The notes under the pieces are model-generated. The model had not been told where the DNA came from. It did not search any database and saw only the letters and a program-made list of their open reading frames with translations. Shown here piece after piece: positions 1 to 7,173 of a stretch of DNA of 21,650 nucleotides. A program made the translations under genes and the position numbers. Source of the stretch: JALZDI01 sp965653225 (lineage in GTDB: Bacteria; Actinomycetota; Actinomycetes; Propionibacteriales; Nocardioidaceae); contig CBFGZI010000057.1 of assembly GCA_965653225.1 (NCBI GenBank), positions 1-21,650 on the forward strand. Direction: 5' to 3'. Numbering within the stretch: the first letter of the stretch is position 1; the number at the start of each line of letters is the position of its first letter.

Positions 1-21
1 GCGGCTCGGCGGGCACGACGT

Positions 22-72
22 CCGGGTGCGGCGGCTCCAGGAGGGGGGAGCCGCCGCACCCGGCGGCATTTT
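22..72 (+). terminator. Strong intrinsic terminator of a gene left of the window
   Basis: A perfect 17-bp inverted repeat (arms 22-38 and 47-63) encloses an 8-base purine-rich loop and is followed by TTTT at 69-72. The T run after the stem places it as a rho-independent terminator for a rightward gene ending just outside the window. It also lies downstream of the leftward DinB-family gene (106-624) and could stop that transcript, although there is no T run in that direction. Confidence 0.8.
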
Positions 73-105
73 CGGACCATGTCCGGCCCGGCCGGCCCCC
101 ATGCC

Positions 106-624
106 TCAGCCGCCGCGGCGGCCCTGCACGATCCCGCGGACGAACGCCGCCTGACCGGCGTGCTGCAGGTCGTCGCCGATCACGCTGACCAGGCGCACGC
201 CCAGCGTCACCGGTGGGTCCCATGCCTCGTCGACCACGCGGTCGAGGTTGTCGGCGGTCAGGCCCTGCACGTAGTCGACGGTGCGGGCGTGGACGTCGTC
301 GTGGTAGCCCGTCAGCAGCCCCGGGTCGTCGACGCGCACCTGCCCGACCTCGTCGGAGCTGTGCCCGAACCCGGTGTCGGCGACGTCGAACGGCAGCCCG
401 AACCGGTCCGCCCAGCCCCCGGCCGTCCATGCCTGCTCAGCGCCGGCCACGTCGGCGACGTGGTCGTCCTGTACGCGGGTCAGGTGCCACACCAGCCAGG
501 CGATGGTGTTGGCGCCGTCGTCGACGCGCATCCCGAGCTGTGCGGGCTCGAGCCCCTCGACGACTCCGTGCACGAGCGACCGGATGCGCCCGAACGCGTC
601 CACGAGCAGATCGGTTTCCCTCAT
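106..624 (-). CDS. DinB/DUF664-family protein (possible thiol-dependent transferase)
   Basis: 172-residue protein with the look of the DinB superfamily, a four-helix bundle that usually binds a divalent metal through three histidines. Candidate ligands are H47 in the WHLTR segment, a histidine in the YHDDVH segment (108-112) and H155 in the DDLQHAGQ segment; the last segment is the typical third-helix motif. In actinobacteria many members of this group are thought to use mycothiol (DUF664, maleylpyruvate-isomerase-like), but the substrate cannot be read from the sequence. The ATG start is supported by the N-terminal helix; no strong Shine-Dalgarno site precedes it. It stands alone: 127 bases separate it from the permease gene end, and the terminator at 22-63 lies just beyond its stop. 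Family assignment is good, function unknown. Confidence 0.8.
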   Translation of the reverse strand: MRETDLLVDAFGRIRSLVHGVVEGLEPAQLGMRVDDGANTIAWLVWHLTRVQDDHVADVAGAEQAWTAGGWADRFGLPFDVADTGFGHSSDEVGQVRVDDPGLLTGYHDDVHARTVDYVQGLTADNLDRVVDEAWDPPVTLGVRLVSVIGDDLQHAGQAAFVRGIVQGRRGG

Positions 625-696
625 GGGCCGATGCTGCCACGCCGCGGTCGCGGCCCGAGCGGGTCGCTTTGCACGGCGCGAGACGCCTGATGCCGT

Positions 697-720
697 CGGC
701 CTGCCCCGAAGGGCGGGCCG
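697..720 (-). terminator. Hairpin terminator with UUCG loop after the permease gene
   Basis: Arms at 697-706 and 711-720 form a 10-bp stem with one T-G wobble around a 4-base loop. Read on the minus strand the loop is TTCG closed by C-G, the extra-stable tetraloop. It begins 31 bases past the stop of the GntP permease gene, at the end of the leftward operon. There is no T tract, as is common for terminators in high-GC actinobacteria. Confidence 0.6.
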
Positions 721-751
721 GCGCGTCCGCGGCGGGCAGGGGGTGCGCCCG

Positions 752-2293
752 CTAGAGGAAGACGCTCAGCGTGGCCGCAACGGCGAAGCCGACGACGCTG
801 AGGATGGTCTCGAGCACCGTCCAGCTCTGCAGCGTCTCCTTGACGGGGATGCCGAAGTAGCGGGAGACGATCCAGAACCCGCCGTCGTTGACGTGCGAGG
901 CGATGATCGACCCGGCCGAGATCGCGATCACCAGGAGCGCGAGGTCGGGTTGACCGTAGCCCGCGTGGCCGACGAGAGGCTGGACGATCCCGGCGGTGGT
1001 GATGATCGCGACGGTCGCCGAGCCCTGGGCGATGCGGAGCCCGCAGCTGATCACGTACGCGAGCACGATCAGCGGCAGCCCGGCGTTGCTGAGGCTCCCG
1101 GCCAGCGCCTCGCCGACGCCGGTCTCGGACAGCACCGTGCCGAAGAAGCCGCCCGCGCCGACCACGAGCAGGATCATGCCGACCGGCTTGAGCGCCGCCG
1201 CCGCGACCTTGGACACGTCGGAGCTGTGCCAGCCACGCCGGAAGCCGAGGACGTACGTCGTCAGCAGCACCGTGATCGTCAGTGCGACAACAGGATCGCC
1301 GATGAACTCCAGCACGGAGCGGAAGGCACTCTCCTGCATCGTGACGCTGGAGACGGTGGCGAGCAGGATGAGTGCCAGGGGCACGACGATGACGGCCGCG
1401 ACCGTGCCCGCGCCGACGGGCGGTGCGGTGGGCTTGCGCTCCGCCTCGTCCAGGGCCCCGGTGGCGCCGCCGGACGGTGCGCCTGCTCCGCCGGAACCGC
1501 CCGACCCGACAGATCCGACCGACCCACCTGAGCCGGCTGTCCCACCGGAGCCGGCGGATGCGCCGGCGCCCACGGTGGCGCCTTCACGGGCGAGCTCGAC
1601 GAGCTCCTCCGGAACGGGGACGTAGATCTTCTCGCCGATCCAGCGGCTGAAGAAGTAGCCGCCCGCGACCCACGCGGGGATGCCGCAGGCGAAGCCGAAG
1701 ATGATCAGGTACCCGAGGTCGACGTGGAGCAGGCCGGCCGCGGCCACCGGTCCGGGGTGCGGCGGGAGGAACGCGTGCATGACCGACAGCCCGCCGATCA
1801 GGGGCAGGCAGTAGATGAGGATGGAGCGCTTGCTGCGCATCGCGGCGACGTACACGAGAGGTGCGAGCACGAAGATGCCGATGTCGAAGAACACCGGGAT
1901 GCCGAAGATGAGCCCGCAAAGCCCCATCGCCAGCGGAGCGCGTTTCTCGCCGAAGAAGCTGATCAGCCGGGTGGCGAGCACCTCCGCCCCACCGGAGGCC
2001 TCGAGCATGGCACCGATCATCGACCCGAGGCCGATGACCACCGCCACGCTGCCGAGGATCCCGCCGACGCCGTCCTCGACCAGGCCCACGTTGTCGCTCT
2101 CCTGGACGGTCCCGACGATGTCGGCCACGGGGATGCCGCCCGCGACGGCCACCAGGAGGCCCGCGATGAGCAGGGCGACGAAGGGCTCGACCTTGAGCCT
2201 GATGATCATGAACAGCAACCCGGCGATGCCGAGCACGGCGAGTGTGAGCAGACCGGCGGTGTCGTTCTGCAGCCAGTCCAGGAAGCCTTGCAT
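752..2293 (-). CDS. GntP-family gluconate/sugar-acid:H+ symporter
   Basis: 513-residue integral membrane protein, last gene of the leftward operon. Long hydrophobic segments run through the whole protein from about residues 12-55 onward, and the GntP hallmark PPHPGPVAAA is at 177-186. Family members (GntT, DsdX, LtnT types) import gluconate, D-serine or other small hydroxy acids by proton symport. Start: ATG preceded by GAGGAGAG at a suitable distance. It begins 26 bases after the stop of the deacylase gene, so the two are cotranscribed, which suggests that the permease brings in the substrate of the enzymes upstream. Odd feature: residues about 240-296 form a hydrophilic loop with a Gly/Ser/Ala-rich core (242-280), much longer than the loop normally found there, making this protein some 60 residues longer than typical 440-460-residue members. 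The exact substrate is inferred only from the neighbours. Confidence 0.92.
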   Translation of the reverse strand: MQGFLDWLQNDTAGLLTLAVLGIAGLLFMIIRLKVEPFVALLIAGLLVAVAGGIPVADIVGTVQESDNVGLVEDGVGGILGSVAVVIGLGSMIGAMLEASGGAEVLATRLISFFGEKRAPLAMGLCGLIFGIPVFFDIGIFVLAPLVYVAAMRSKRSILIYCLPLIGGLSVMHAFLPPHPGPVAAAGLLHVDLGYLIIFGFACGIPAWVAGGYFFSRWIGEKIYVPVPEELVELAREGATVGAGASAGSGGTAGSGGSVGSVGSGGSGGAGAPSGGATGALDEAERKPTAPPVGAGTVAAVIVVPLALILLATVSSVTMQESAFRSVLEFIGDPVVALTITVLLTTYVLGFRRGWHSSDVSKVAAAALKPVGMILLVVGAGGFFGTVLSETGVGEALAGSLSNAGLPLIVLAYVISCGLRIAQGSATVAIITTAGIVQPLVGHAGYGQPDLALLVIAISAGSIIASHVNDGGFWIVSRYFGIPVKETLQSWTVLETILSVVGFAVAATLSVFL

Positions 2294-2319
2294 CGTGGTC
2301 TCTCCTCAGTCGTGGCGGT

Positions 2320-3930
2320 TCAGAGACTCGCGTCCCTGCCGCGGCGGATCGCATGCCCGGGTGCGGCGCCGGTGTGCTTGCCGTCGGCGATGACCGGCAC
2401 CCCGTTGACCAGGACGTAGGGGATGCCGTCCGGATTCTGGCGGGGCTCGTCGTACGTGGCCGTGTCGTGCACCGTCGCTGGGTCGAACAGGACAAGGTCG
2501 GCGGCATGCCCGACGGCGACCTCGCCCCGGTCGGGCAGGCCGAGACGGGCGGCGGGACGCCCGGTCATGTGATGGACCGCGTCCTCGAGGGTCAGCACCC
2601 CGAGCTCGCGCACGTAGTGCCCGAGGTAGCGGGGGAAGGTGCCCCAGGCGCGTGGGTGCGGCTTCGCGCCGACGAGCAGCCCGTCGCTTCCCGCCGTGTG
2701 CACGCGGTGGCGCATGATCGCCTGCACGTTGTCCTCGTGCCCCACGTGCATCAGGCAGGACGTGCCGAGCTGCTCGTCGACGAGCACGTCGAGGTACAGG
2801 TCGCCGGGAGCGACCCCGGACTCGCGGGCCGCCTGCTCCACGGTCTTGCCGACCAGGTGCTCGTTGTGCGTGCCGCGTACACCGTTGATCTCGATGGTCC
2901 GCCAGTCGACGGGGACGCCGTGGCAGCCGTCCGAGCCGACCTGCTCGATCTCGTGGCGGATGCGCTCGCGGGTGTCTGGGTCGGCCAGCCTCGCCAGCGT
3001 GGCCTCGGTGCCGCCGGCCATGGACCAGCTCGGCAGCAGCGCGGCCAGGTAGGTCGCCCCGGACAGGTACGGGTAGGTGTCGAGGGTGATGTCGCAGCCG
3101 TCGTCCAGAGCCTGGTCGAGCAGCTCGAGCAGCTGCGGCGCGCGACCCTCGTTGACGGGGAAGTTCATGGTCGCGTGGGCCAGATGCAGCGGGCAGCCTG
3201 ACCGCCGCGACACCTCCACCATCTCCGCGTACGCCTGCAGCGCACCGGCGCCGTAGCTGCGGTGATGCGGGCTGTAGTAGCCGCCGACCTCGGCGACCAC
3301 CTCACACAGCGCGACCAGCTCGTCGTCGTCGGCGTACATGCCGGGCGTGTACGTCAGGCCCGAGGAGAGCCCGAGCGCGCCCTCGAGCAGGGAGTCCCGC
3401 AGCGTCTGCCGCATCGCGTCGAGCTCGGCCGGCTCAGCGGGACGGTCATCGAAGCCCATGCACAGGATGCGCAGCGTGCCCTGCGGCACCAGGTACGCCG
3501 CGTTCACGGCGATGCCGCGGTCGAGCCGGTCCAGGTACTCCCCCACCGTGCGCCAGTCCCAGTCGAACCCGGCCGGGTCGTCGTTCCACCCGGCGAGCTG
3601 CGCGCGCAGCCGCTGCAGGGTGTCGTCGTCGACCGGGGCGTAGCTCAGACCGTCCTGACCGATGACGTCGAGGGTCACGCCCTGGGCCACCTTCGCGGTG
3701 TGGTCGGGGTTGGCCAGGATCTGCAGGTCGGAGTGGGCGTGCATGTCGATGAAGCCCGGCGCCAGCGCCAGCCCCGCGCAGTCGACCACCCGGGTCGCCT
3801 CCAGGCGCGGCTCGCCCGGGCGGGCGATCGCCGCGACCCGGCCGTCGGTGACGCCGACATCGGCACGGAACGACGGGGCGCCGGTGCCGTCGATGACATC
3901 GGCGTCGCGGAAGGCGATCTCGAGGTCCAC
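2320..3930 (-). CDS. Amidohydrolase, N-acyl-D-amino-acid deacylase family (possible N-acetyl-D-glucosaminate deacetylase)
   Basis: 536-residue metal-dependent amidohydrolase that should remove an N-acyl group from a D-configured amino acid or amino sugar acid. It has the small beta-sandwich start and end of the family and a TIM barrel between. Metal and catalytic motifs: DMHAH with H64 and H66, PHHR at 221-224, HLAH with H249 and H252, and AGSDG with D416. The metal-bridging Cys of characterised D-aminoacylases (in a GNCG-like motif) is missing: the equivalent segment reads GQDG (91-94). Start: a GTG with GGAG upstream was chosen; an in-frame ATG 183 bases earlier would overlap the deaminase gene and adds low-complexity sequence foreign to the family. 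It lies 40 bases after the deaminase stop and 26 bases before the permease, so it is the middle gene of one operon. Family certain, substrate inferred. Confidence 0.9.
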   Translation of the reverse strand: MDLEIAFRDADVIDGTGAPSFRADVGVTDGRVAAIARPGEPRLEATRVVDCAGLALAPGFIDMHAHSDLQILANPDHTAKVAQGVTLDVIGQDGLSYAPVDDDTLQRLRAQLAGWNDDPAGFDWDWRTVGEYLDRLDRGIAVNAAYLVPQGTLRILCMGFDDRPAEPAELDAMRQTLRDSLLEGALGLSSGLTYTPGMYADDDELVALCEVVAEVGGYYSPHHRSYGAGALQAYAEMVEVSRRSGCPLHLAHATMNFPVNEGRAPQLLELLDQALDDGCDITLDTYPYLSGATYLAALLPSWSMAGGTEATLARLADPDTRERIRHEIEQVGSDGCHGVPVDWRTIEINGVRGTHNEHLVGKTVEQAARESGVAPGDLYLDVLVDEQLGTSCLMHVGHEDNVQAIMRHRVHTAGSDGLLVGAKPHPRAWGTFPRYLGHYVRELGVLTLEDAVHHMTGRPAARLGLPDRGEVAVGHAADLVLFDPATVHDTATYDEPRQNPDGIPYVLVNGVPVIADGKHTGAAPGHAIRRGRDASL

Positions 3931-3970
3931 GGTTGCTCCAGGGTGGTGGGGCGACGGGCGGGCGGTGCGG

Positions 3971-5263
3971 TCAGAAGAAGGTGCGGACCAGGTCGACAAC
4001 GGCGCCGTCCGCGTCCACGACGGGCACGAGCTGCCACTTGTCGAAGACCGTGCACGGGTGGGACAGCCCCAGCTGCATCCAGGAGCCCACGTCGCACAGG
4101 TCCTCCTCGTCACGACCGAGGGAGACGAAGGCGTGCTGGTCGTTCATCGCGGTGACCGTGCTGGACACGAGCGGCTTGGCGGCTGCCCCGTGCTGCCAGA
4201 CCAGCTGGGGAACCGGCAGCCCCTCGTCGAACGACGCGTCGCGCTTGCCCGCGGTGAGCAGCGCGAGGCCGGGCTCGGGACGTGAGGTCACCTGCGCCCA
4301 CAGCCGCAGTGCCGACCGCAGCCCGGCGGTCCCGTCGCGGGTGAACGGGGAGATGCCCTGGTAGAAGCCGTCGTCGTGCGTGAGGTAGGCGCCGCTGCGG
4401 AGCACGACGCGGGCCGGTACCTCCGGAGGCCACGGTTGGGCGAGGATGTCGACGACCTGGTCGAAGAACGCGCTGCCGCCGGCGGTGACCACCACCTCGT
4501 CACCCTCGAACGCGCCGTCCTCGGCCAGCGCCAGCGTGCACGCGCGCATCCGGTGCAGGTACGCCTCGACGCGCGCCAGCCCGTCGGCGGAGGTGTCGTG
4601 AGCCAGGGCGCCCTCGTAGCCGCCCACTCCTGCCAGTCGCAGCCGTGGGCTGGCACCCACCGCGGCGGCGACGCGGCGCACTGCCTCGTCGTCACGGCAG
4701 CCGGTCCGCCCGCCGTGCTCCCCCACCTCCACCAGCACGTCCATCCGACGGCGCACGCCGGCGGCGGACAGCGCTTCGTCCATCAGGGCGACTCCGCGCT
4801 CGGAGTCGACCCAGGCCGAGAAGGTGAAACCTGGGTCCTGGTCGAGCTCGGCGCCCACCCAGGCCAGCCCGGCGGGGTCGACCAGCTGGTTGGCCAGCAC
4901 GATGTTGGCCACGCCGAAGGCGCGGTAGACGCGCACCTGGCTGGCGTTGGCGGCGGTGATCCCCCACGCGCCGGCCTGCAGCTGCCGGGCGAACAGCTGC
5001 GGCGCCATGTGGGTCTTGCCGTGCGGGGCGAGGACCACGCCGCGCTCCCGGCACCACCGGGCCATCGTCTGCAGGTTGTCCTCGAGGGCGGCGGCGTCCA
5101 GGGCCACCAGCGGACCGACCGCGCCCTCACCGAGCAGGTGCGGCCGGCGCTGACGTACCTCGTCCACGGTCGAGCCCCACCAGGAGGCGGGCAGGCCCTT
5201 GAACCGCCAGTCGATGCTCTGCGCGCCCAGAGCGCTGACGGCCGCGGTGTCGATCCCGGCCAT
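3971..5263 (-). CDS. PLP-dependent amino acid deaminase, D-serine dehydratase/D-threonine aldolase-like (fold III)
   Basis: 430-residue protein of the alanine-racemase-fold family that includes DSD1-type D-serine dehydratase and D-threonine aldolase. The PLP lysine is K83 in the APHGKTH segment (79-85). Near the C-terminus an H-P-C motif (H402, C404) matches the His-x-Cys zinc pair of eukaryotic-type D-serine dehydratases, which supports beta-elimination/deamination rather than aldol cleavage. Such enzymes turn a 2-amino-3-hydroxy acid into a 2-keto acid and ammonia through an enamine/imine; D-glucosaminate giving 2-keto-3-deoxygluconate is a reaction of this type. Start: the ATG at 5261-5263 with GAAGG upstream; an in-frame ATG 96 bases earlier would run through the promoter region and adds unrelated residues. 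First gene of the leftward operon, divergent from a KDG-kinase-like gene and functionally linked to the RidA gene. Substrate not proven. Confidence 0.88.
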   Translation of the reverse strand: MAGIDTAAVSALGAQSIDWRFKGLPASWWGSTVDEVRQRRPHLLGEGAVGPLVALDAAALEDNLQTMARWCRERGVVLAPHGKTHMAPQLFARQLQAGAWGITAANASQVRVYRAFGVANIVLANQLVDPAGLAWVGAELDQDPGFTFSAWVDSERGVALMDEALSAAGVRRRMDVLVEVGEHGGRTGCRDDEAVRRVAAAVGASPRLRLAGVGGYEGALAHDTSADGLARVEAYLHRMRACTLALAEDGAFEGDEVVVTAGGSAFFDQVVDILAQPWPPEVPARVVLRSGAYLTHDDGFYQGISPFTRDGTAGLRSALRLWAQVTSRPEPGLALLTAGKRDASFDEGLPVPQLVWQHGAAAKPLVSSTVTAMNDQHAFVSLGRDEEDLCDVGSWMQLGLSHPCTVFDKWQLVPVVDADGAVVDLVRTFF

Positions 5264-5290
5264 GCCGACCAGCCCTTCGTTGCGTATTTT

Positions 5291-5304
5291 GCAATGCCAA
5301 TTGC
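5291..5304. promoter_or_regulatory. Candidate operator in the divergent control region
   Basis: GCAAT-GCCA-ATTGC, a perfect 5+4+5 inverted repeat, lies in the 138-bp region between the divergent deaminase and kinase operons, in a locally A/T-rich patch. It overlaps the proposed -35 box of the rightward promoter and lies in the predicted leader of the leftward one, so a protein bound here could affect both. The IclR-type protein encoded at 6370-7173 is the natural candidate. The match to any published IclR site was not checked. Confidence 0.4.
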
Positions 5305-5330
5305 GCTCAGCGCACAGCAGTTTGTACAGT
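5301..5330 (+). promoter_or_regulatory. Putative promoter of the kinase-IclR-RidA operon
   Basis: TTGCGC (5301-5306) and TACAGT (5325-5330) are separated by 18 bases, close to a sigma70-type -35/-10 pair. Transcription would start near 5337 and give a leader of about 65 bases that contains the three 11-bp direct repeats. Assigned by eye only. Confidence 0.4.
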
Positions 5331-5347
5331 GCTCGGCAGCCTGTCAA
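5321..5347 (-). promoter_or_regulatory. Putative promoter of the deaminase-deacylase-permease operon
   Basis: On the minus strand a perfect TTGACA (5347-5342) is followed after 15 bases by TACAAA (5326-5321). The spacing is shorter than ideal, so activation may be needed. It overlaps the rightward promoter face to face, so the two operons could share or compete for control. The -35 box falls inside the first CTGTCAA direct repeat. Confidence 0.35.
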
Positions 5348-5373
5348 TGCCCTGTCCATCCCCTGTCAACGCC
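5341..5373. repeat. Three 11-bp direct repeats between the divergent operons
   Basis: CTGTCAATGCC, CTGTCCATCCC and CTGTCAACGCC follow each other without a gap. The core CTGTCMA recurs exactly every 11 bases, about one helical turn, so the copies would lie on the same face of the DNA. This is typical of a regulator binding cooperatively to direct repeats. The array lies just upstream of the kinase start and over the -35 box of the leftward promoter. Confidence 0.6.
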
Positions 5374-5401
5374 GGCACCCCCAGAAACCGAGGCGATGCA
5401 C

Positions 5402-6409
5402 ATGCAGGCCCCGGACCCGGATCCGTCCTGGTCGTCCGCGCGCCGACGCCGCGTGGTCTGCCTCGGCGAGTCGATGGTGATGCTGGTGCCCCAGGCACCC
5501 GGTCGACTGGTCGAGGGCCACCCGTTCAGCGCCGCGGTCGGCGGCGCGGAGTCCAACGTCGCCTGCTACCTGGCCGGTCTCGGCGTCCCGGCGCGCTGGG
5601 TGAGCCGGGTCGGCGACGACGCCTTCGGGCGGCTGGTGCTCGACACGGTCGCCGCGGCCGGTGTGGACACCGGTGAGGTCGAGGTCGACACGGCGCGACC
5701 GACCGGCTGCTACGTCAAGGAGCTCGGCGAGGGCTCGACGCGTGTGCGCTACTACCGGGCGGGCTCCGCGGCGTCCGCCATGGGACCAGGTCTTGCCGGG
5801 CACGCCGGGCTCGGGTCGGCCGCCGTACTGCACCTCAGCGGCATCACCGCCGCACTCTCGCCGAGCTGCCACGCGCTGATGGACCACCTCACCCGTGCAC
5901 CCCGCGGCGAGACGGTCGTGTCGTTCGACGCCAACTGGCGGCCGGCGCTGTGGCCGGACGGGGACGGCCCGGAGGTGACGGCTCTGCTCGCGCGGCGGGC
6001 CGACCTGGTGTTCGTCGGCCGCGACGAGGCGGCCGTCATGTGGGGAGTCGACGGCCCCGCTGACATCGCCGCGGTCCTCGAGCACCCGCCGGCGCTGGTG
6101 GTCAAGGACGCCGAACGCGGCGCCACGCTGGTAAGCGGTGACCAGGTCACCTGGGTGCCGTCGCTGCGGGTCGACGTGGTCGAGCCGGTCGGGGCCGGTG
6201 ACGCGTTCGCGGCCGGGTTCATCGCGGGCACGCTGGCCCGGCTGCCCGACGACCGGCGGCTTCGCCTCGGGCACATCGTGGCGGCCTCGGCGTTGAGCAC
6301 CCCCCACGACCTCGGAACCCTGCCCGACCTCGCGGAGCTCGCCGACCTGGTGAACGCCGAGGACGACCGATGGGCACAGCACCAGGCAGCCCCCGGGGGC
6401 CGACCGTGA
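5402..6409 (+). CDS. kdgK: PfkB-family sugar kinase, 2-keto-3-deoxygluconate kinase-like
   Basis: 335-residue ribokinase/PfkB-family kinase. The N-terminal VVCLGES strand (18-24), the substrate glycine pair in VGGAESN (47-53) and the C-terminal GAGDAF motif with the catalytic base D267 are all present. A YYRAGSAAS segment (117-125) and a DANWRPALW segment (176-184) resemble the carboxylate- and keto-sugar-binding parts of KDG kinases, which make 2-keto-3-deoxy-6-phosphogluconate for Entner-Doudoroff aldol cleavage. Start: two ATGs lie 6 bases apart; the second is 8 bases after GAGG and is preferred, the first (5396) is only 2 bases from it. An open frame continues upstream through the deaminase gene but is its shadow. 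Its 3' end overlaps the IclR gene. The neighbouring deaminase could supply the keto-deoxy acid. Other keto-deoxy sugars are possible substrates. Confidence 0.85.
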   Translation: MQAPDPDPSWSSARRRRVVCLGESMVMLVPQAPGRLVEGHPFSAAVGGAESNVACYLAGLGVPARWVSRVGDDAFGRLVLDTVAAAGVDTGEVEVDTARPTGCYVKELGEGSTRVRYYRAGSAASAMGPGLAGHAGLGSAAVLHLSGITAALSPSCHALMDHLTRAPRGETVVSFDANWRPALWPDGDGPEVTALLARRADLVFVGRDEAAVMWGVDGPADIAAVLEHPPALVVKDAERGATLVSGDQVTWVPSLRVDVVEPVGAGDAFAAGFIAGTLARLPDDRRLRLGHIVAASALSTPHDLGTLPDLAELADLVNAEDDRWAQHQAAPGGRP

Positions 6410-7173
6410 GCCAGAGCCTCGACCGCGGGCTGGTCATCCTGCAGCGGCTGGCCGCCGGGGACATGAGCCTGGACGAGCTGTCCACCGACCTCGGCGTCCA
6501 CAAGACCACCGTGCTGCGGCTGCTGCGGACCATGGAGTCACATCGCATGGTGCAGCGCGACGCCCGGCACCGGTACCGCCTCGGCTCCGGGCTCTTCCAG
6601 CTGGCGCAGCAGGCTCTCGACGAGCGCGACATCCGCCAGATGGCGGCCCCGCAGCTGCGCAAGCTCAACCAGGAGCACGGCCACACCGTGCACCTGGCCG
6701 CCTACGAGGCCGGTGAGGTGGTGTATGTCGACAAGTACGACGGCAGGCACGCGGTGCGCATGTACTCCCGGATCGGCAACGTCGCGCCCCTGCACTGCAC
6801 CGCGGTCGCGAAGGTGCTGCTGGCCGACCTGCCCGAGACGGAGATCGCCGGCGTCGTCGACCGCATCGACTTCACGCCCTACACCGCCCACACGATCACC
6901 GACCCCGGCAAGTTCCGGCGGGAGCTCGAGCAGGTGCGGCGGCAGGGATGGGCCGCTGACCGCGCCGAGCACGAGACCTTCATCAACTGCGTGGCCGCGC
7001 CGGTCCGCGACGCCTCCGGCCGAGCCATCGCGGCGGTGTCGATCTCCGTACCCCAGCTCGTCCTGCCGCAGGACGACGTGCTGACCCTCGCCCCCGACCT
7101 GCTCCGCGCGACGCGCGCGATCTCGGCCGAGTACGGCTGGGACGAACGACGAGACGACGAAGGAGAAGCATGA
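6370..7173 (+). CDS. IclR-family transcriptional regulator
   Basis: 267 residues. A winged helix-turn-helix lies at about 14-72 (SQSLDRGLVILQRL, then LGVHKTTVLRLLRT as recognition region), followed by the IclR effector-binding domain to about 255 with the usual GNVAPLHCTAVAKVLLA segment (136-152). IclR proteins sense small organic acids and often control divergent catabolic operons; this one probably controls the operon it lies in and the opposite one. Start: the ATG at 6370 follows GAGGA and overlaps the kinase end by 40 bases; a GTG at 6406 gives the classical 4-base GTGA overlap and also follows a G-rich stretch. Either gives a complete DNA-binding domain. Its stop overlaps the RidA start by 4 bases (ATGA), so translation is coupled. 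Confidence 0.93.
   Translation: MGTAPGSPRGPTVSQSLDRGLVILQRLAAGDMSLDELSTDLGVHKTTVLRLLRTMESHRMVQRDARHRYRLGSGLFQLAQQALDERDIRQMAAPQLRKLNQEHGHTVHLAAYEAGEVVYVDKYDGRHAVRMYSRIGNVAPLHCTAVAKVLLADLPETEIAGVVDRIDFTPYTAHTITDPGKFRRELEQVRRQGWAADRAEHETFINCVAAPVRDASGRAIAAVSISVPQLVLPQDDVLTLAPDLLRATRAISAEYGWDERRDDEGEA

Noticed and set aside
3931..4113. 61-codon upstream extension of the deacylase frame
   Set aside because: It overlaps the end of the deaminase gene and has no family likeness; a GTG with a ribosome binding site lies exactly where homology begins.
4376..5401. Upstream extension of the kinase reading frame
   Set aside because: This part is antisense to the deaminase gene and unlike kinases; family homology begins shortly after the ATG at 5402.
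5264..5401. DasR-type (GlcNAc regulon) operator in the control region of the sugar-acid cluster
   Set aside because: I looked for the TGGTCTAGACCA-like core expected for chitin/GlcNAc genes in actinobacteria and saw none; the elements present are different.
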